Assembly (NCBI GenBank): GCA_036435485.1
Contig: CM071594.1
Location: 102,265,001 to 102,329,000 of the forward strand
Length of the DNA stretch: 64,000 bases
Reading direction: 5' to 3'
From: Saposhnikovia divaricata
Taxonomy: Eukaryota > Streptophyta > Magnoliopsida > Apiales > Apiaceae
The notes below the pieces were generated by a model. It did not search any database. It saw only the letters and a program-made list of their open reading frames with translations, and was not told the DNA's origin. Below, in pieces: positions 28,560 to 39,589 of this stretch. How positions within the stretch are numbered: position 1 is the stretch's first letter; each line of letters starts with the position of its first letter. The position numbers were made by a program, and so were the translations under genes.

Positions 28560-30825
28560 GTGCTTTCACGTGCCTTGCAAATTCTTGATTGTACCTTCTC
28601 CCAATTCGTCTCTCTCTAAACTTTTATGTTCCCAAAATCTTTTTATGAAGTTCTTCCTTTTCCCTCACCATGATAACAATTACTATCTCCTACAATTACA
28701 ATTCTTACAAAATTATAATTACACGACCTCTGCCCATAAATAAAAAATCTACTGTGTTGTACAACACACCCCCATATAAAACCTTTTATGTGCTGTAAAG
28801 TGATTTATACAAACTCTTAGCTAGCGTGTCTAAACAATACACCATGGTGTAGTATGTGCGGACAATATGTTTTTGCATAGCCGCTGGATGCGCCAGGAGG
28901 TTGGGTGTGTTCTCTGGACACGTGGTTGTTACCGGCGTTTATGTCCATACACTCCATAGGGGTAACGTATCATCAAGACACGTGAGTGTCTGACACGTAT
29001 TTCTTTGAGACGCTGTTTCCAGTAGCGTGTTTTGTTGGTAAATCGGACCAAACCCTCCGCATATTGGTATTTTGGTACTAGTAGCAGAAAATAGAATTAT
29101 TTAGGGCCTTCACCCTATAATATTTTACACATTCGATTTAATATTTGTACTCTATCTTGCATTCTTAAAATTTGATTTGGATAATTTTACAGTCCACGTG
29201 AAATTAACAAAATAATCTTTAATTTAGTGATGGTTCAACAATTATTTTTCAATTAAACCTACACAAAAACAAAAGAGAGAAGAAATTGATGATTTTTCAC
29301 GTTGAAAATTCTATTCGATTTATGAATTCTACTTATAATTCGTTTTAATGATCAAAATATCCTTGTTAGTATTTGAAGATAGTTCTACTTACAACCAAAT
29401 ACAATTTTAATAATAAATGTTGGTGAGATTTTGTCCAAAACTTTGATAGTCGGTAGTCGAATCCTTTGTACGACAAAATAAATAAAAACAATTAGATCAT
29501 AAAATAAATAGATAAAAACCATAGGATCAAGGATAAAAAAAATATTTTATATTTTAATCATATATAAACTAAAAAGTGTAATTATATTGAAATCGGAAAA
29601 GATGCATGTCAGTGATTTGAATCATATAAAATTTGGTTTTCTACATTAAATAACATACATTATCAATGTAGGTCTTATAAATTGAATAGAATTAATGTAA
29701 AAATTTGTAATTATATTTTTTCTTGAGATTCTTAGTGTTTTTCTTTGCATAATAATTATTAAAGCATCTCTAAATTAAATATAATTTTATAAGTTTCGCG
29801 TGGATTGTAAAATCATACAAATAGTAAATATAATTTTTTTTAATACTAATAAAAAATAAATAAAATTCAGTTCTAATACAACCTTTCTTAATTATATCCT
29901 TTTCTGATTATAATTTTCTTTTTAAAATTTAATTATAATACAACATTTTTTTAATTATATCCTTTTTAGATTATAATTTTATTTTTAAAATTTACTTCTA
30001 ATGCAACCTTTTCTAATTATATCTTTTTTAGATTATAATTTTTTTTAATATGATAAAACCTTGATTGTCCATTTTTAAAAATATTAGATTCAATGGTTGA
30101 GATTATTTTGGTAGTACAGTGACCAAAATTATGAATAATATCACTTTTACGCTTATTATATATAAGGATATAAAGTCATTAATTCGTAATACCTACTCAT
30201 ATAATTCTACTGAAAATGTATTTATAAATATTTTTCTCTTGAAAATATAACATATAATAATAAGATATTTTTAAAGTCTCCGAATTAAAATAAAGAATGA
30301 ATAATGATCTGAATCGAATATAATTTGAACCGAATTTTGCCCGATCTTAATTCAAATTTTATTTTATTTTAATTTATGTCAGATCCAAACCAAATCGGAT
30401 CCAATCCGATTATCTACAAACATTACAAAACCTGAAAATTGATCTGATCCAAAATTTATCTAATCTGAAACCAATCTAATAATCCAAATTGTCTTGCCTA
30501 AAATTAAAGTACCTTCCTTATTAATTTCAATTATTTAAAGCAATAAGTAGAATACTACAACATAGAGTTTTTTTCTAAAATTCATTTTTTTTAAAAGAAA
30601 ATTGCTAAACATATATTTTTTGTTTTTTTCCAAAAATTAGATTGTTTTTTTAGAATTTTTTTACAAAATTTATAAAATTTACAAATTGTTGTAGTTGCAC
30701 GAATAAGCAAGGTTATAATGAAATTTAATTAAACAAAAATAAAATCCAAACATATTTTGGGGACAAACTAAAGTGATATCTTTAATTTAATCAAAAAAGT
30801 GTGGAATAAAGGGAGTTAGAGATGT
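28560..30825. other. AT-rich intergenic stretch, no gene seen
   Basis: About 2.3 kb without a convincing coding frame. Notable only for a tandem repeat at 29870-30046 (listed separately), small palindromes (ACACCATGGTGT near 28841) and a moderately GC-richer part at 28840-29060 of unknown origin. Confidence 0.5.
29870..30046. repeat. Three-copy AT-rich tandem repeat
   Basis: Three diverged units of about 50-64 bases, each with AATTATATC(C/T)TTTT, GATTATAATTTT and a poly-T run. Confidence 0.75.
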
Positions 30826-31085
30826 TCAAAAAGCCTGAAGCCCGAAATTTGGCCCGATCCGATTCGCAAAAAAATTTGAAAAACCCGGCCCGGTTCGGCC
30901 CGGCTCGTGGACCTAAGATGGGCCTCCTATTCTTCATCAAGCCAGGCCCGGCCTGAAGCCCGAAAAGCCCGTTTAAAATCCCGGGCTTTTTAAGAAATCA
31001 GGATAAAAATTCGATTTTTATAGATAAAATATTAAAATATATTATATTTTTAATAAATTTCAAGAATATTAAACTTAGCAATAGA
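30826..31085. mobile_element. Remnant of a GGCCCGG-rich terminal-inverted-repeat element
   Basis: From GATGTTCAAAAAGCCTGAAG to about 31010 the sequence is full of GCCCGAA, GGCCCGG and CCCGGGC, as in one arm of a common plant hAT-like MITE. The opposite arm is not seen; the copia LTR starts right after, so it was probably cut by that insertion. Confidence 0.5.
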
Positions 31086-31090
31086 GGGGA

Positions 31091-32519
31091 TGTGAAAGAT
31101 CATGAGGCTAAGAAGAATCAACAATATACAGGACAAACCCTTCTTTCAAGAAGACTAATTGTATGTAGAGGATGTGCTTCTCGAAATGGTGAAAGGCATA
31201 TGAAACATCCTATTTGTAGTTCGAGGATCCAACTCAACTTAAATTAGTATGTAACAGTAAGAAGAAAAAGGTTAAAGTCAATCTACAGACTTGAAGATTT
31301 ACTACATTGAAAGAAGCTCCGTTATCTGATCAAGCCTCAGTGAAGTATTCGAATAAGTGGAGTTATTTAGAAGATAGAGATTTCTCTAGTGACAGTTGAA
31401 GAACAGTCAGAGTACAGAATAGTTGAAGAGAGAAGAGAAAAAGAAAAGGAATCACATTTAAAGTCAAAAATAAAGAACGATCATTGGAGTTAGTCACTCA
31501 TGAACTAGACAATACATCGAGCGTCAACAAGAAATTTCAGTGGTACTTCTTTGTTAATCTCATTGATTCAAAATGTATTAAGACATTAATGGATTTATAA
31601 TTATTCTCCTTTAATTAATTAAATCAAGTAGTTGATTTAATTAATAAATTAATTCATCAAGAATTAATTTATTTCTTAAATCAATTATTAAATTAATTAA
31701 ATCAGAATAATTATTTACAGTGAAAGTAATTCAATTTATTTAACTGATTAAGTAAAATCATTTGAATATGAAAAATTGAATTAATAAGGCATAATCCTTA
31801 TGTCTTACCGAATGTCTTAGTGGAGCAAAGCTGTTAAGACATAGTTATGTCTTACCGAATGTCTTAATGAAGAAAGGAGCTATTAAGACATAGTTATGTC
31901 CTAATGCATGTCATATCAGTTGAAAGAAAATGAAATCTATTAAGACATGCTATGTCTTACCGCATGTCTTAATAGTGCAATGGAAGAAGAAGCTATTAAG
32001 ACAAGCATGTCTTAGTGGTATTGTCAAAACAAAAAAGGGACAGAAGCTATATAAGGAGCAGGAGGTTAGAAATATCAGACACATAAAAACATAACACCCA
32101 GAGATCAAAAAGCAACAGACTCCATTTCTCTCTCTTCTTAACTCAAGAACAGCTCAAGCATTAAATTCACTATAAATTCATAAGTTCCTTGTTTGTAATA
32201 TTGTATCCGCTGAAACTGGTTTATTTATCGTTCTTGTACTACTAACGAGTTTTTATTCTTAGTTCATATCTCGATTTTTATTAACAAATTTAGAAAAGTT
32301 TATGTCGAATTTTCTAATTTGTTTTTATTAACTTGATATTACGCTGTACTGATTTTGTAACAACCCTCAAGTTTAATATATCGTTATATTTAACTTGAAC
32401 GTTGTTTCATTTAATTCCACACAAATTTGTCTAAACTGAAATTAAATCTTAAGGACAAATTTTGATAAAAGGTAAAGATTGTATTCAACCCCCCTTCTAC
32501 AATCTTATTGAACCTAACA
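31091..32519 (+). repeat. 5' LTR of element 3
   Basis: About 1,430 bp. The right end (CAACCCCCCTTCTACAATC then AACCTAACA) is clear and is followed by a primer-binding site. The left edge TGTGAAAG is less certain. CTATATAAGG at about 32047 is a good TATA box. The 3' LTR is not in the window. Confidence 0.75.
31795..32020 (+). repeat. U3 palindromes TTAAGACATA/TATGTCTTA of element 3
   Basis: Four to five units of ATTAAGACATAGTTATGTCT followed by TACCGAATGTCTTAAT, spaced about 50-60 bases apart. Each unit is an inverted repeat of AAGACAT. They end about 30 bases before the LTR TATA box. Confidence 0.88.
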
Positions 32520-32536
32520 ATTGGTATTTGAGTCGT
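32520..32536 (+). other. Primer-binding site of element 3 (degenerate)
   Basis: ATTGGTATTTGAGTCG directly follows the LTR. The copia consensus is TGGTATCAGAGC, complementary to the 3' end of initiator Met tRNA; three or so bases differ here. Confidence 0.75.
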
Positions 32537-32617
32537 TTGATTGAAGTACAAATCAAGATCCTATTTTTACTCAATTAAAAATCGAGCCCGAATTTTTAAC
32601 TCACTTAAAAATTCATC

Positions 32618-33029
32618 ATGTCTTCAAAAGTTGGCACTGTTAAGATACCTATCTTTGACAAGGAAAATTATGATATGTGGAAGAACAAGATGATGATGTT
32701 TCTTCAAGTTGCAAATCCAAAATTTTTGGGTGTGTTGTAAAATGGACCAAAAATTCCATGGTCTTTGAACAAGTGGTTGTTGAAGGAGTTGTTGTTACTC
32801 CTGGAAGGGTTTATGAAAAGAACCCTGGTTCCTATACTCCGAATGAAAAAGAAGATGTTGGACTGGATATAAATCTGAGACTCATTTTAATAGATTCCCT
32901 GAATTCAGTAATGTACAGCCATGTCGTTAACTGTAAAAATGCTAAACACATGTGAGAAACTATTGAAACCATCAATGAAGGAACGGATGAAGTTAGGGAG
33001 AACAGACTAGAGATCCTAACCTCTGAGTA
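32618..33029 (+). pseudogene. gag: Element 3 gag, N-terminal part
   Basis: Gag forms the particle that holds the element RNA. The ATG at 32618 opens PIFDKENYDMWKNKMMMFLQ, the usual copia gag start. The frame is lost near 32740 (TAA) and the coding signal resumes in another frame (TPGRVYEKNPGSYTPNEKE, then DSLNSVMYSHVVNCKNAKHM). A TGA at 32953 stands where relatives have Trp. The coding signal continues (ETIETINEGTDEVRENRLEI) until the CACTA element begins at 33030. The frame from 36998 is the continuation. Confidence 0.85.
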
Positions 33030-33045
33030 CACTAGTAGAAAACAG

Positions 33046-33345
33046 GCCTTTTACGTCGGTTAAATCAACCTTATACATCGGTTAAATGGTGACGTAAAGA
33101 GGGGCGACGTATAAAGTCAGGGATCTTTTACGTCGGTTAAAAAGGCGATGTATAAAGTCCTCTTTTACGTCGGTCAAAAAGGCGACATATAAAGTCCAAA
33201 TATACGTCGCTAAAAAGCCCGACGTATAATGTCCAAAAGACCGACGTATATTGTCAAAAAAGACCCGACGTATAATGTCAAAAAGACTGACGTATAATGT
33301 CTAGAACAACCAACGTATAATACTAAAAAGACCGACGTATATTAT
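33046..33345. repeat. Left subterminal array of the CACTA element
   Basis: About fifteen copies of TACGTCGG or CCGACGTATA in both orientations over 300 bases. Such subterminal arrays bind the transposase in En/Spm-type elements. Confidence 0.88.
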
Positions 33346-33615
33346 CAAAAAAACAAAAAAAATTCTTATTATTTTTGTGCACCCAAATAATGGTTGAATA
33401 ATCAAAAACCAAAATTTGTACAAACCAAAATCTTGTCATAATAGAAATTTCTTAACTTTCAAATTCAATCACAATACAATATACTATTATCAATTTTTAA
33501 AAAATGAAATTCATTTTACAAATGTTTGGGATACAGCATAAATAGCAGATTACAAAATTGTGACAACTATTACACTTCTACTGGAAATTTATTTCTTTTC
33601 TTTTCTCTTTCTTTT

Positions 33616-33700
33616 CTACTGCACTTCTACTTGATCGGGCATAACTTCAGCATTGACACCACTGATGTTGATTCCAGCATAAAGACAAGCCTTTGTGAAT
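33616..33700 (-). pseudogene. Captured glutamine synthetase fragment
   Basis: On the minus strand a frame encodes KACLYAGINISGVNAEVMP, which matches the highly conserved plant glutamine synthetase stretch around the KACLYAGINISGxNxEVMPxQ motif. It begins at a splice acceptor (TTATTAG, then ATTCACAAAGG) and is closed by TAG at about 33616. Only about 28 codons remain, with changes such as Asp-Gln-Val where the enzyme has Gly-Gln-Trp. Glutamine synthetase makes glutamine from glutamate, ammonia and ATP; this piece cannot. Confidence 0.8.
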
Positions 33701-33733
33701 CTAATAACAGATAATAAGATTTTAGTATCACCT

Positions 33734-33881
33734 TTATGCTGGAGATATGGCACAAACCACTGCTAATTTTGCATTTCCACCAAGGGTCTCCTGCAACAAG
33801 AATGTCAACTTCGAATCCCTGTAAGGTATATTCCTCTGCTTTCCCGTTTGAGAAACTTCAGCCAAGATGTTTATCAGGTTC
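33734..33881 (-). pseudogene. Captured kinesin-12 fragment, downstream exon
   Basis: After a splice acceptor (CTTTATCAG, exon starts 33881) the frame encodes NLINILAEVSQTGKQRNIPY, RDSKLTFLLQETLGGNAKLA and VVCAISPA. This is the switch II/alpha5 to alpha6 part of a kinesin motor, and the wording fits plant kinesin-12 (phragmoplast kinesins). The frame ends in TAA at 33734, and the rest of the motor is missing. Confidence 0.88.
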
Positions 33882-34210
33882 CTGATAAAGCAGATCACAG
33901 CCATATGAAAACCATGTGACAATGGCCACAAAAAAAATCCTAATTACAGATTTTAACTTTTCTTTAGCTAAATGTTTGACAAAGGCTAAAAAGAAGAGTT
34001 TAAATCGATCTTTTTCTTTAGCTTACAGTTTAGCATGGGCACACATGTGTTAGAATATAAATAAATTATGAAAAATATAAGCATGTTATGAACTCGTGTA
34101 TGAATCAATTATCGATGATGTACTATTTCTGAGGTCAGAAATATACTGCCAAGCAAAACATAAATAATCAACACTTAAAAGTCCAACAACAAAACAATGC
34201 AAAGACTTAC

Positions 34211-34347
34211 CCTAGCTGGGAAAGTGATCGATTGATATTCCCTGCTTCTTTCAAACGATCCCCAGCTGCCCCTGTTAGCTTTTGTCTTTCTGACCCAACA
34301 AGATCGACAAGATTTATTCTACTTGACTTAAAGCAGCTTAAGCCATC
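34211..34347 (-). pseudogene. Captured kinesin-12 fragment, upstream exon
   Basis: Encodes DGLSCFKSSRINLVDLVGSE then RQKLTGAAGDRLKEAGNINR and SLSQLG. NLVDLxGSE is the kinesin switch II motif (usually DLAGSE; here Ala is Val). The exon ends at an intact donor (AGG|GTAAGT, at 34210). The intron to the next piece (34210-33882) is kept, so the capture was from genomic DNA rather than mRNA. The motor N-terminus with the P-loop is not seen. Confidence 0.88.
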
Positions 34348-35585
34348 TGTTAGTTTTGATTTACGGTGATAGTGTCTACAGCAGTAGACAATAACAAGAT
34401 TGCAGAAAATGTAACGAAAAACAGAGTACTGAATGCAGTGTTTGCCATTGATATGCAAGCCCTTCAATATTTTCTAATGCAACTCTTTATTCTTCGTTTC
34501 TCTTTCCTTATCAAAGATTGCATAAACACATACCTTTCATTGAATCAGTTTCTTAAATAAATATATCCCGAAAGATATCTCAACACGTTAACAACTAAGT
34601 CTTTGTATGTTTAGATTTATCTAATAACAATTTTTTAAATAGGAAGATCAATATTACTCTGACTTTTGTACATTTTGTACTTTATTTGTGTGGATGTTAA
34701 GCCTGTCTTGTAACATTCTTGAATAATTGCAACTGAAGTTGAGTAAAGATGACATCAAAGATTGTTATAAAATGCTGAAAATCTTTGAAAACAATATAAA
34801 TAGCTTTATGAAGTGTTCATATCTGATCCCTAGTGGCAGGTTTGTGGAAGTTGTATACTTGGAGATTGTGTTTACAGGATCTTCCAGCACAATTTGGCAA
34901 CATTTGTAGAATCAAATCCATTAGCCATGTACATTGGGCAATAATATTCCAATTGTAGAAAGATCGTTCACAAAGTCTTTGCTCAAGTCAAGTAGAATAA
35001 ATCTTGTAAAAAGGCAGGACAATTCATATTCATGAACAGAGCTGTTTGGTGTGATTTCCAATAGAACTGTTTCAAACCATTAGTTTAGCTAGCACATGCT
35101 CGATCAGGGTCCATGTCTTTGATCTTGTTTTTTTTTATCCAAACAGAAAGAATTTATGATAAATCAAACCAAGGCAAAAGGTAGTTAAATGGTTCAGACC
35201 AAAAGTTTCACCTCAATAAATTTATAATGTTAAAACATTTAACATGAACTATTCATATTCACAAATAACCCCTAACTCAACATAATAAGAAGGTAATCCC
35301 TGTACAATATTTAAATTTCTGTAATCGATCTTTTCAAAATTGAAGTAACTTCTAATAGGCATGCATTAATTGTTTATCGTTGAAAATTTTAAATCTCTAA
35401 CAAAATTAATTAACCTACATCGAAAAGATAAATTTATCTCTTTAAGTTCAGATAAGACGATGAAGCAACTATCAGCACCAAGCCAAGATGCAGAGTTAAA
35501 CGATCGATCTACTTGATGCAACTCTATAAATGCAGATATAGTAATGCTACTTAGTACTATTTTGAGTTAGAAATGGAGTACTCAC

Positions 35586-35805
35586 CAACTATAGCAGATT
35601 GGAAAGTGGTCCAGCCATCAACAACACACCTGTTACCCTTCACGAGTGTCTTTCCAATCCCATCTCCAACCAACATCAGCATGGTCTTCTTACTCACCAC
35701 TTCAACATACTCATAATAAGCCCCTGTTTTTACATGTATCACAAACCTTTTTGTACAACGATCCGGGACAGCTGCCACAGCCTCTCCAATCGTAGTAAAG
35801 AGACT
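35586..35805 (-). pseudogene. Captured pectinesterase fragment
   Basis: On the minus strand about 70 codons: TIGEAVAAVPDRCTKRFVIH, VKTGAYYEYVEV, MLMLVGDGIGKTLVKGNRCV, VDGWTTFQSAIV. This matches the N-terminal part of the pectin methylesterase catalytic domain (VGDGxxKTxITGNRSVVDGWTTFxSATxxV). It ends at a possible donor GTGAGT at 35585. Catalytic Asp and Gln residues lie further C-terminal and are missing. Pectinesterases remove methyl groups from cell-wall pectin. Confidence 0.88.
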
Positions 35806-36514
35806 TCTAATTAATATAGATATATATGTCTAGTATCATTCTAATTGACATAAGCAAGGAGGAAGGAGCGATGCCATTGAAAATTTGAGGCACATACACT
35901 GCTCAGTAGGAGAGGTACATATATACTCTGTAAGTAGACGGAGAAATAAAAATGTATTACCTGTATATCGATGAAAAAACATAATTAGGGCAAAATCAAA
36001 CAAGAACGGAGATCGACAAAATGCTTGAAGCTTGTAGATGAAAATGAAGATTAGGGGAGAAACGAAGCTCACCCGTAAACTGCTACTCCTTAAATTAGAG
36101 ATGAAGTTATTAAGGGCTGAAGTATTGTTCTTAATTGAATCAAACAAGATTTCTCAATTGTCGTATATGTAATTTGGGATTTTGAGAATTAGAGTTTGTG
36201 AATCGTAGAGAGGAATTCTGGATTCTGGGAATTAGGGATTCTAGCTCGGAGTGATCGTGCGCGGTCGTGTTGAGAGAGATGGAGATGGGGTTTGAGGGAG
36301 AGAGAGGCAGGCGGCGAGAGAGATAGAGATTGGGGTGAGAGAGAGTCGAGGGCGGAGAAAGATGAGGGAGACGGAGGGAGATTTGAGAAGGATCAGATAA
36401 TTGAGTTAAAATGAACGGTCGAGATTAATTGCATCCAAACGGCTCTAAGTAACGATCCATGTGCTCAAGTATTACCCAATAATAATGTGACACGTGCCCC
36501 ATTTCTAATTTCTT

Positions 36515-36980
36515 CAAAGGTTTTATACGTCGGTTATATTCAGAGCGACGTATATAATGGCATTATATACGTCGCCTTTTCCTCAACCGATGTCATCATA
36601 TATACGTCACCTTTTCCTCAACCGACGTATAATATCATCAAATATGTCGCATTCTCCTCAATCAACGTATATAATACCATTATATACGTCGCCCTTTTTT
36701 AACAGACGTATAAAGTAGCATTATATACGTCGCCTTTTCTCAACCGATGTATAAAGTAGCATTATATACGTCGCCTTTTACTCAACTGACGTATAAAGTA
36801 GCATTATATACGTCGCCTTTTCCTTAACCGACGTATAATATGACCTTATACGTCGGCTTTTTCTTGAACTGATGTATATAACTGCTTTATACATCGCCTT
36901 TAGGCGGAACCGACGTATATAACTGCTTTATACGTCGCCTTTGGCCGGAACCGACGTATAAGAGGCGACGTAAAAGATCA
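36515..36980. repeat. Right subterminal array of the CACTA element
   Basis: About twenty copies of TATACGTCG and CCGACGTATA spaced 15-30 bases apart. Longer units such as AAAGTAGCATTATATACGTC recur three times in tandem (about 36710-36810). Confidence 0.9.
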
Positions 36981-36997
36981 ATTTTGTACTAGTGGTA

Positions 36998-38294
36998 TGA
37001 ATATTTTAGATCAGGCCTTAATGAAGGAATTCAAGAAGTGTTTGAAAGGTATAACAAATTGATCAACAACTTACAACTACATGGCAAGTATTATATACTC
37101 AAAGAGATTAACAGGAAGTTCCTTCTGACAATGCCTACTTATCTAGAACACAGGATCACTGCTATTCGGAAATCCAGAGACATGAATGAAATCTCTCTTG
37201 AAAGACTCTTTGGTGTTCTGAAAACCTATGATTGGAGCAAGCTCAACAGAAAGAGATTTATGGTAAAGGTTGAGCTACAAACACATCTACAACTTTAGTT
37301 GTTGAGACTCCTAGAGAAGTGGAAGCTAAGGTTGTTCGACCTTATAGCTCTGACAGGGAACAATTTGAGGTTAAAGTTGGTCAGACACCTGTCACTCAGG
37401 ATGGTGGAGAGTTTTATTCTTTAGAAGAACTGGATCAGTTGGAGGATGAATCCATGGCGATGATGGTGAGACAGTTCCGTAACTTTAGATTCAGGAGGAA
37501 TCCCAAGTTCAGATTTAAATCTAACAACAATAGATTCCAGAGAGGAGGTTCTTCATCCTCCAGTAGCAGGGGTGGCTACAAAACTGGAGTTGTTGAGAGA
37601 AGCAAAATCCGTTGCTTCAACTGTAATGAACTTGGACACTTTGCCACTAAGTGTCAAAAACCCAAACAGAGTCAAAGGAGGGATTATGCTACTGAAAATA
37701 AAAAGGTTGGAAAGGCCTATGTGGCTGCTGGTAAGAGTTGGGATGACACAGACAGTGAAGATGAAGAACTTGGTAATCTTGCGCTGATGGCAAATTCTGA
37801 AAACACCAATGGTTCTACCTCACAAGTAAAATTTACTGATGCTGAGATAATACGTCATCTTGGTAGTACTTTGGATTGTGCTAAGACAGAAAATGCTAGA
37901 ATAAATCTGTTAAAAACTGATCTTCAAAATCAAGTGTTAGAACTAAAAAATGTGCACAATTGTCAAGATAAGCAAAAAGAGGAAATAGAACTACTTAATA
38001 AAAGAGAGAAGTCCTTAGTGGAAGTAGTGTCTAAACAACTTGCTGAAATCAGTGAACTTGAGACCAAGGTTAGAGCTTACTATAATTCTTGTAAAGTGGC
38101 TAAAGAGATTTTCAACAAACAAGCTGTTGATCAAACCATAGGAATAGGGTTTGGGTACAATGAAGATATTGGAATGTTAGGCATAAATTCCCCCAATCTT
38201 GTCAGTGCTGAAGAAAAGGGAATACCTCATGTGCTTAAGGGTGTCAAGAACCCTCTCTTTAAGAAGTCTATTGCAGAACCTTTGGATACCACTT
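36998..38294 (+). pseudogene. gag: Element 3 gag, C-terminal part with zinc knuckle
   Basis: Gag coding resumes right after the CACTA element: EVFERYNKLINNLQLHGKYY, then LERLFGVLKTYD. A frameshift near 37275 moves the frame to the one open at 37319-38317. A retroviral zinc knuckle CFNCNELGHFATKC (C-x2-C-x4-H-x4-C) is at about 37615-37656, then an acidic linker and a coiled-coil candidate (37900-38090). The real coding ends at 38294, where the LTR of element 4 starts; the last codons of the open frame belong to that LTR. Confidence 0.88.
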
Positions 38295-39395
38295 TGTTAG
38301 GTCCCAAAGTATCGTAGAAGGGGGGTTGAATACGATACTATAAAAAAAATTAATTCCGAGAATATATCTTTATTGATAATAAACTCGAAGGGGTGTTACA
38401 ACTTCTAATCCAATGGATTAGCTTCAAAATCTGAACACTCCTAAGGATAGTTTAGGCACGAGGACCTTCTATCCGACACTTCCTGAAAGCAGGCTAAGCC
38501 GGCTTTCCTACTAGATGGACTGTCTAGCAGCTTACAAAAAATATTAGAGAGAGAATAGAGATTTTTGTATTGAGGTGTGTTTTGAAATGAAATACAACAT
38601 GCCTATTTATAGGTTATAAAAAAATCACTATGCAGCTAATATACGTAACTGATTACATTTGATTTTATCAATTCTGCGCTGCTGGCTGCTCCTGCCATAC
38701 TTTTCTTTTCAACCATCTGCTGAATTCTTCTTAATCAAACAACTTGATTTTTTTGAATGGGCCAACATGTTTGTACCCACCTACTTTTACTTTGTGAAAT
38801 GAATAGTAATTTTAGTCACTATTCACATGAATAGTAATTTCGGTTACTATTCATATGAATAGTAATTTCGGATACTATTTGCATGAATAGTAATTTCGGA
38901 TACTATTCACATGAATAGTAATTTCGGATACTATTTATTTTCCTCTTATTTTGACATCCTTAAATATTCAACTTCCAACTAACTAGAGGATATCAACACT
39001 GCTCTAAACTCAATCATACCTCTTAACAGTTTTTCTGAGTTAGATACTTTAATTCCTTTGTGATGTGTTGACGTCTAGTGCAACTGGTCTGGTTCACAGA
39101 CGACTAACATTCACTCATGGTCTTCATATCATGTCTTTAAGAACACTGCTAAGAATCGTGCAATCATAAAAACTTTATCACTGGAATCTTTTGGCCCTTC
39201 AACTGAATCATCTGTACATCTTATTTTGTCACTGAGGCTTGATCAGTTTAATGAAGTTCTGTCAGCGACTTGATCCTTGTTGATGCCTGTTCTTCAAATT
39301 TCACGATCCCTATATAGAGTTAATATTATTTATCTTTTATCCTAGTTGAGTTATATATGTCCTCTATTACATATTACATTACATTATGCTTTACA
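38295..39395 (-). repeat. 3' LTR of element 4
   Basis: 1,101 bp. On the minus strand it starts TGTAAAGC after the tract AGGGGGAGAT (39396-39405) and ends GGGACCTAACA. A minus-strand TATA box CTATAAATAGG is near 38613. The left flank (CACTT) is element 3 gag. Confidence 0.9.
38785..38935 (-). repeat. U3 palindromes GAATAGTAA/TTACTATTC of element 4
   Basis: Five units of about 27 bases, ATGAATAGTAATTTCGGATACTATTCAC, each an inverted repeat of GAATAGT. On the minus strand they lie about 170 bases upstream of the TATA box. The equivalent array is missing from the 5' LTR because that copy breaks off exactly at its edge. Confidence 0.9.
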
Positions 39396-39589
39396 ATCTC
39401 CCCCTATTTGATTGTTAGGGTTTGACAAGTAAATTCCTAGAGGATAACTCAACTGATACAAAAACAAAAATGAAGTACAAAGATAAATAATATTAAAGCG
39501 CATTCTGGATCATATATACATTTTTCAGATTTCTAAAATTTGAACAAATGCAAGATAAATTGTTCCTCTATACTGAACATATCTTCAAT

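Larger units (their letters stand above)
33030..36994. mobile_element. CACTA transposon carrying host gene fragments (Pack-CACTA)
   Basis: 3,965 bp. Ends CACTAGTAGAAAAC and GTACTAGTG are CACTA-type inverted repeats, flanked by GTA at 33027-33029 and 36995-36997, the 3-bp duplication expected for this superfamily. Removing it reconnects element 3's gag codons. Both ends carry dense ACGTCGG arrays. There is no transposase, so it is non-autonomous. Inside, on the minus strand, are fragments of a pectinesterase, a kinesin-12 and a glutamine synthetase gene, some with intact splice sites. Confidence 0.93.

Noticed and set aside
32677..32955. ATG at 32677 as a gene start
   Set aside because: Its first 30 codons are out of frame with gag; the native gag start is 32618 and a frameshift joins the two.
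34727..34909. 60-codon plus-strand frame inside the CACTA element
   Set aside because: No recognisable family and no splice context; probably intronic sequence of a captured fragment.
33734..35805. Kinesin, pectinesterase and glutamine synthetase as real genes
   Set aside because: Each is a short internal fragment with stops, and all lie within one CACTA element with a perfect target duplication.
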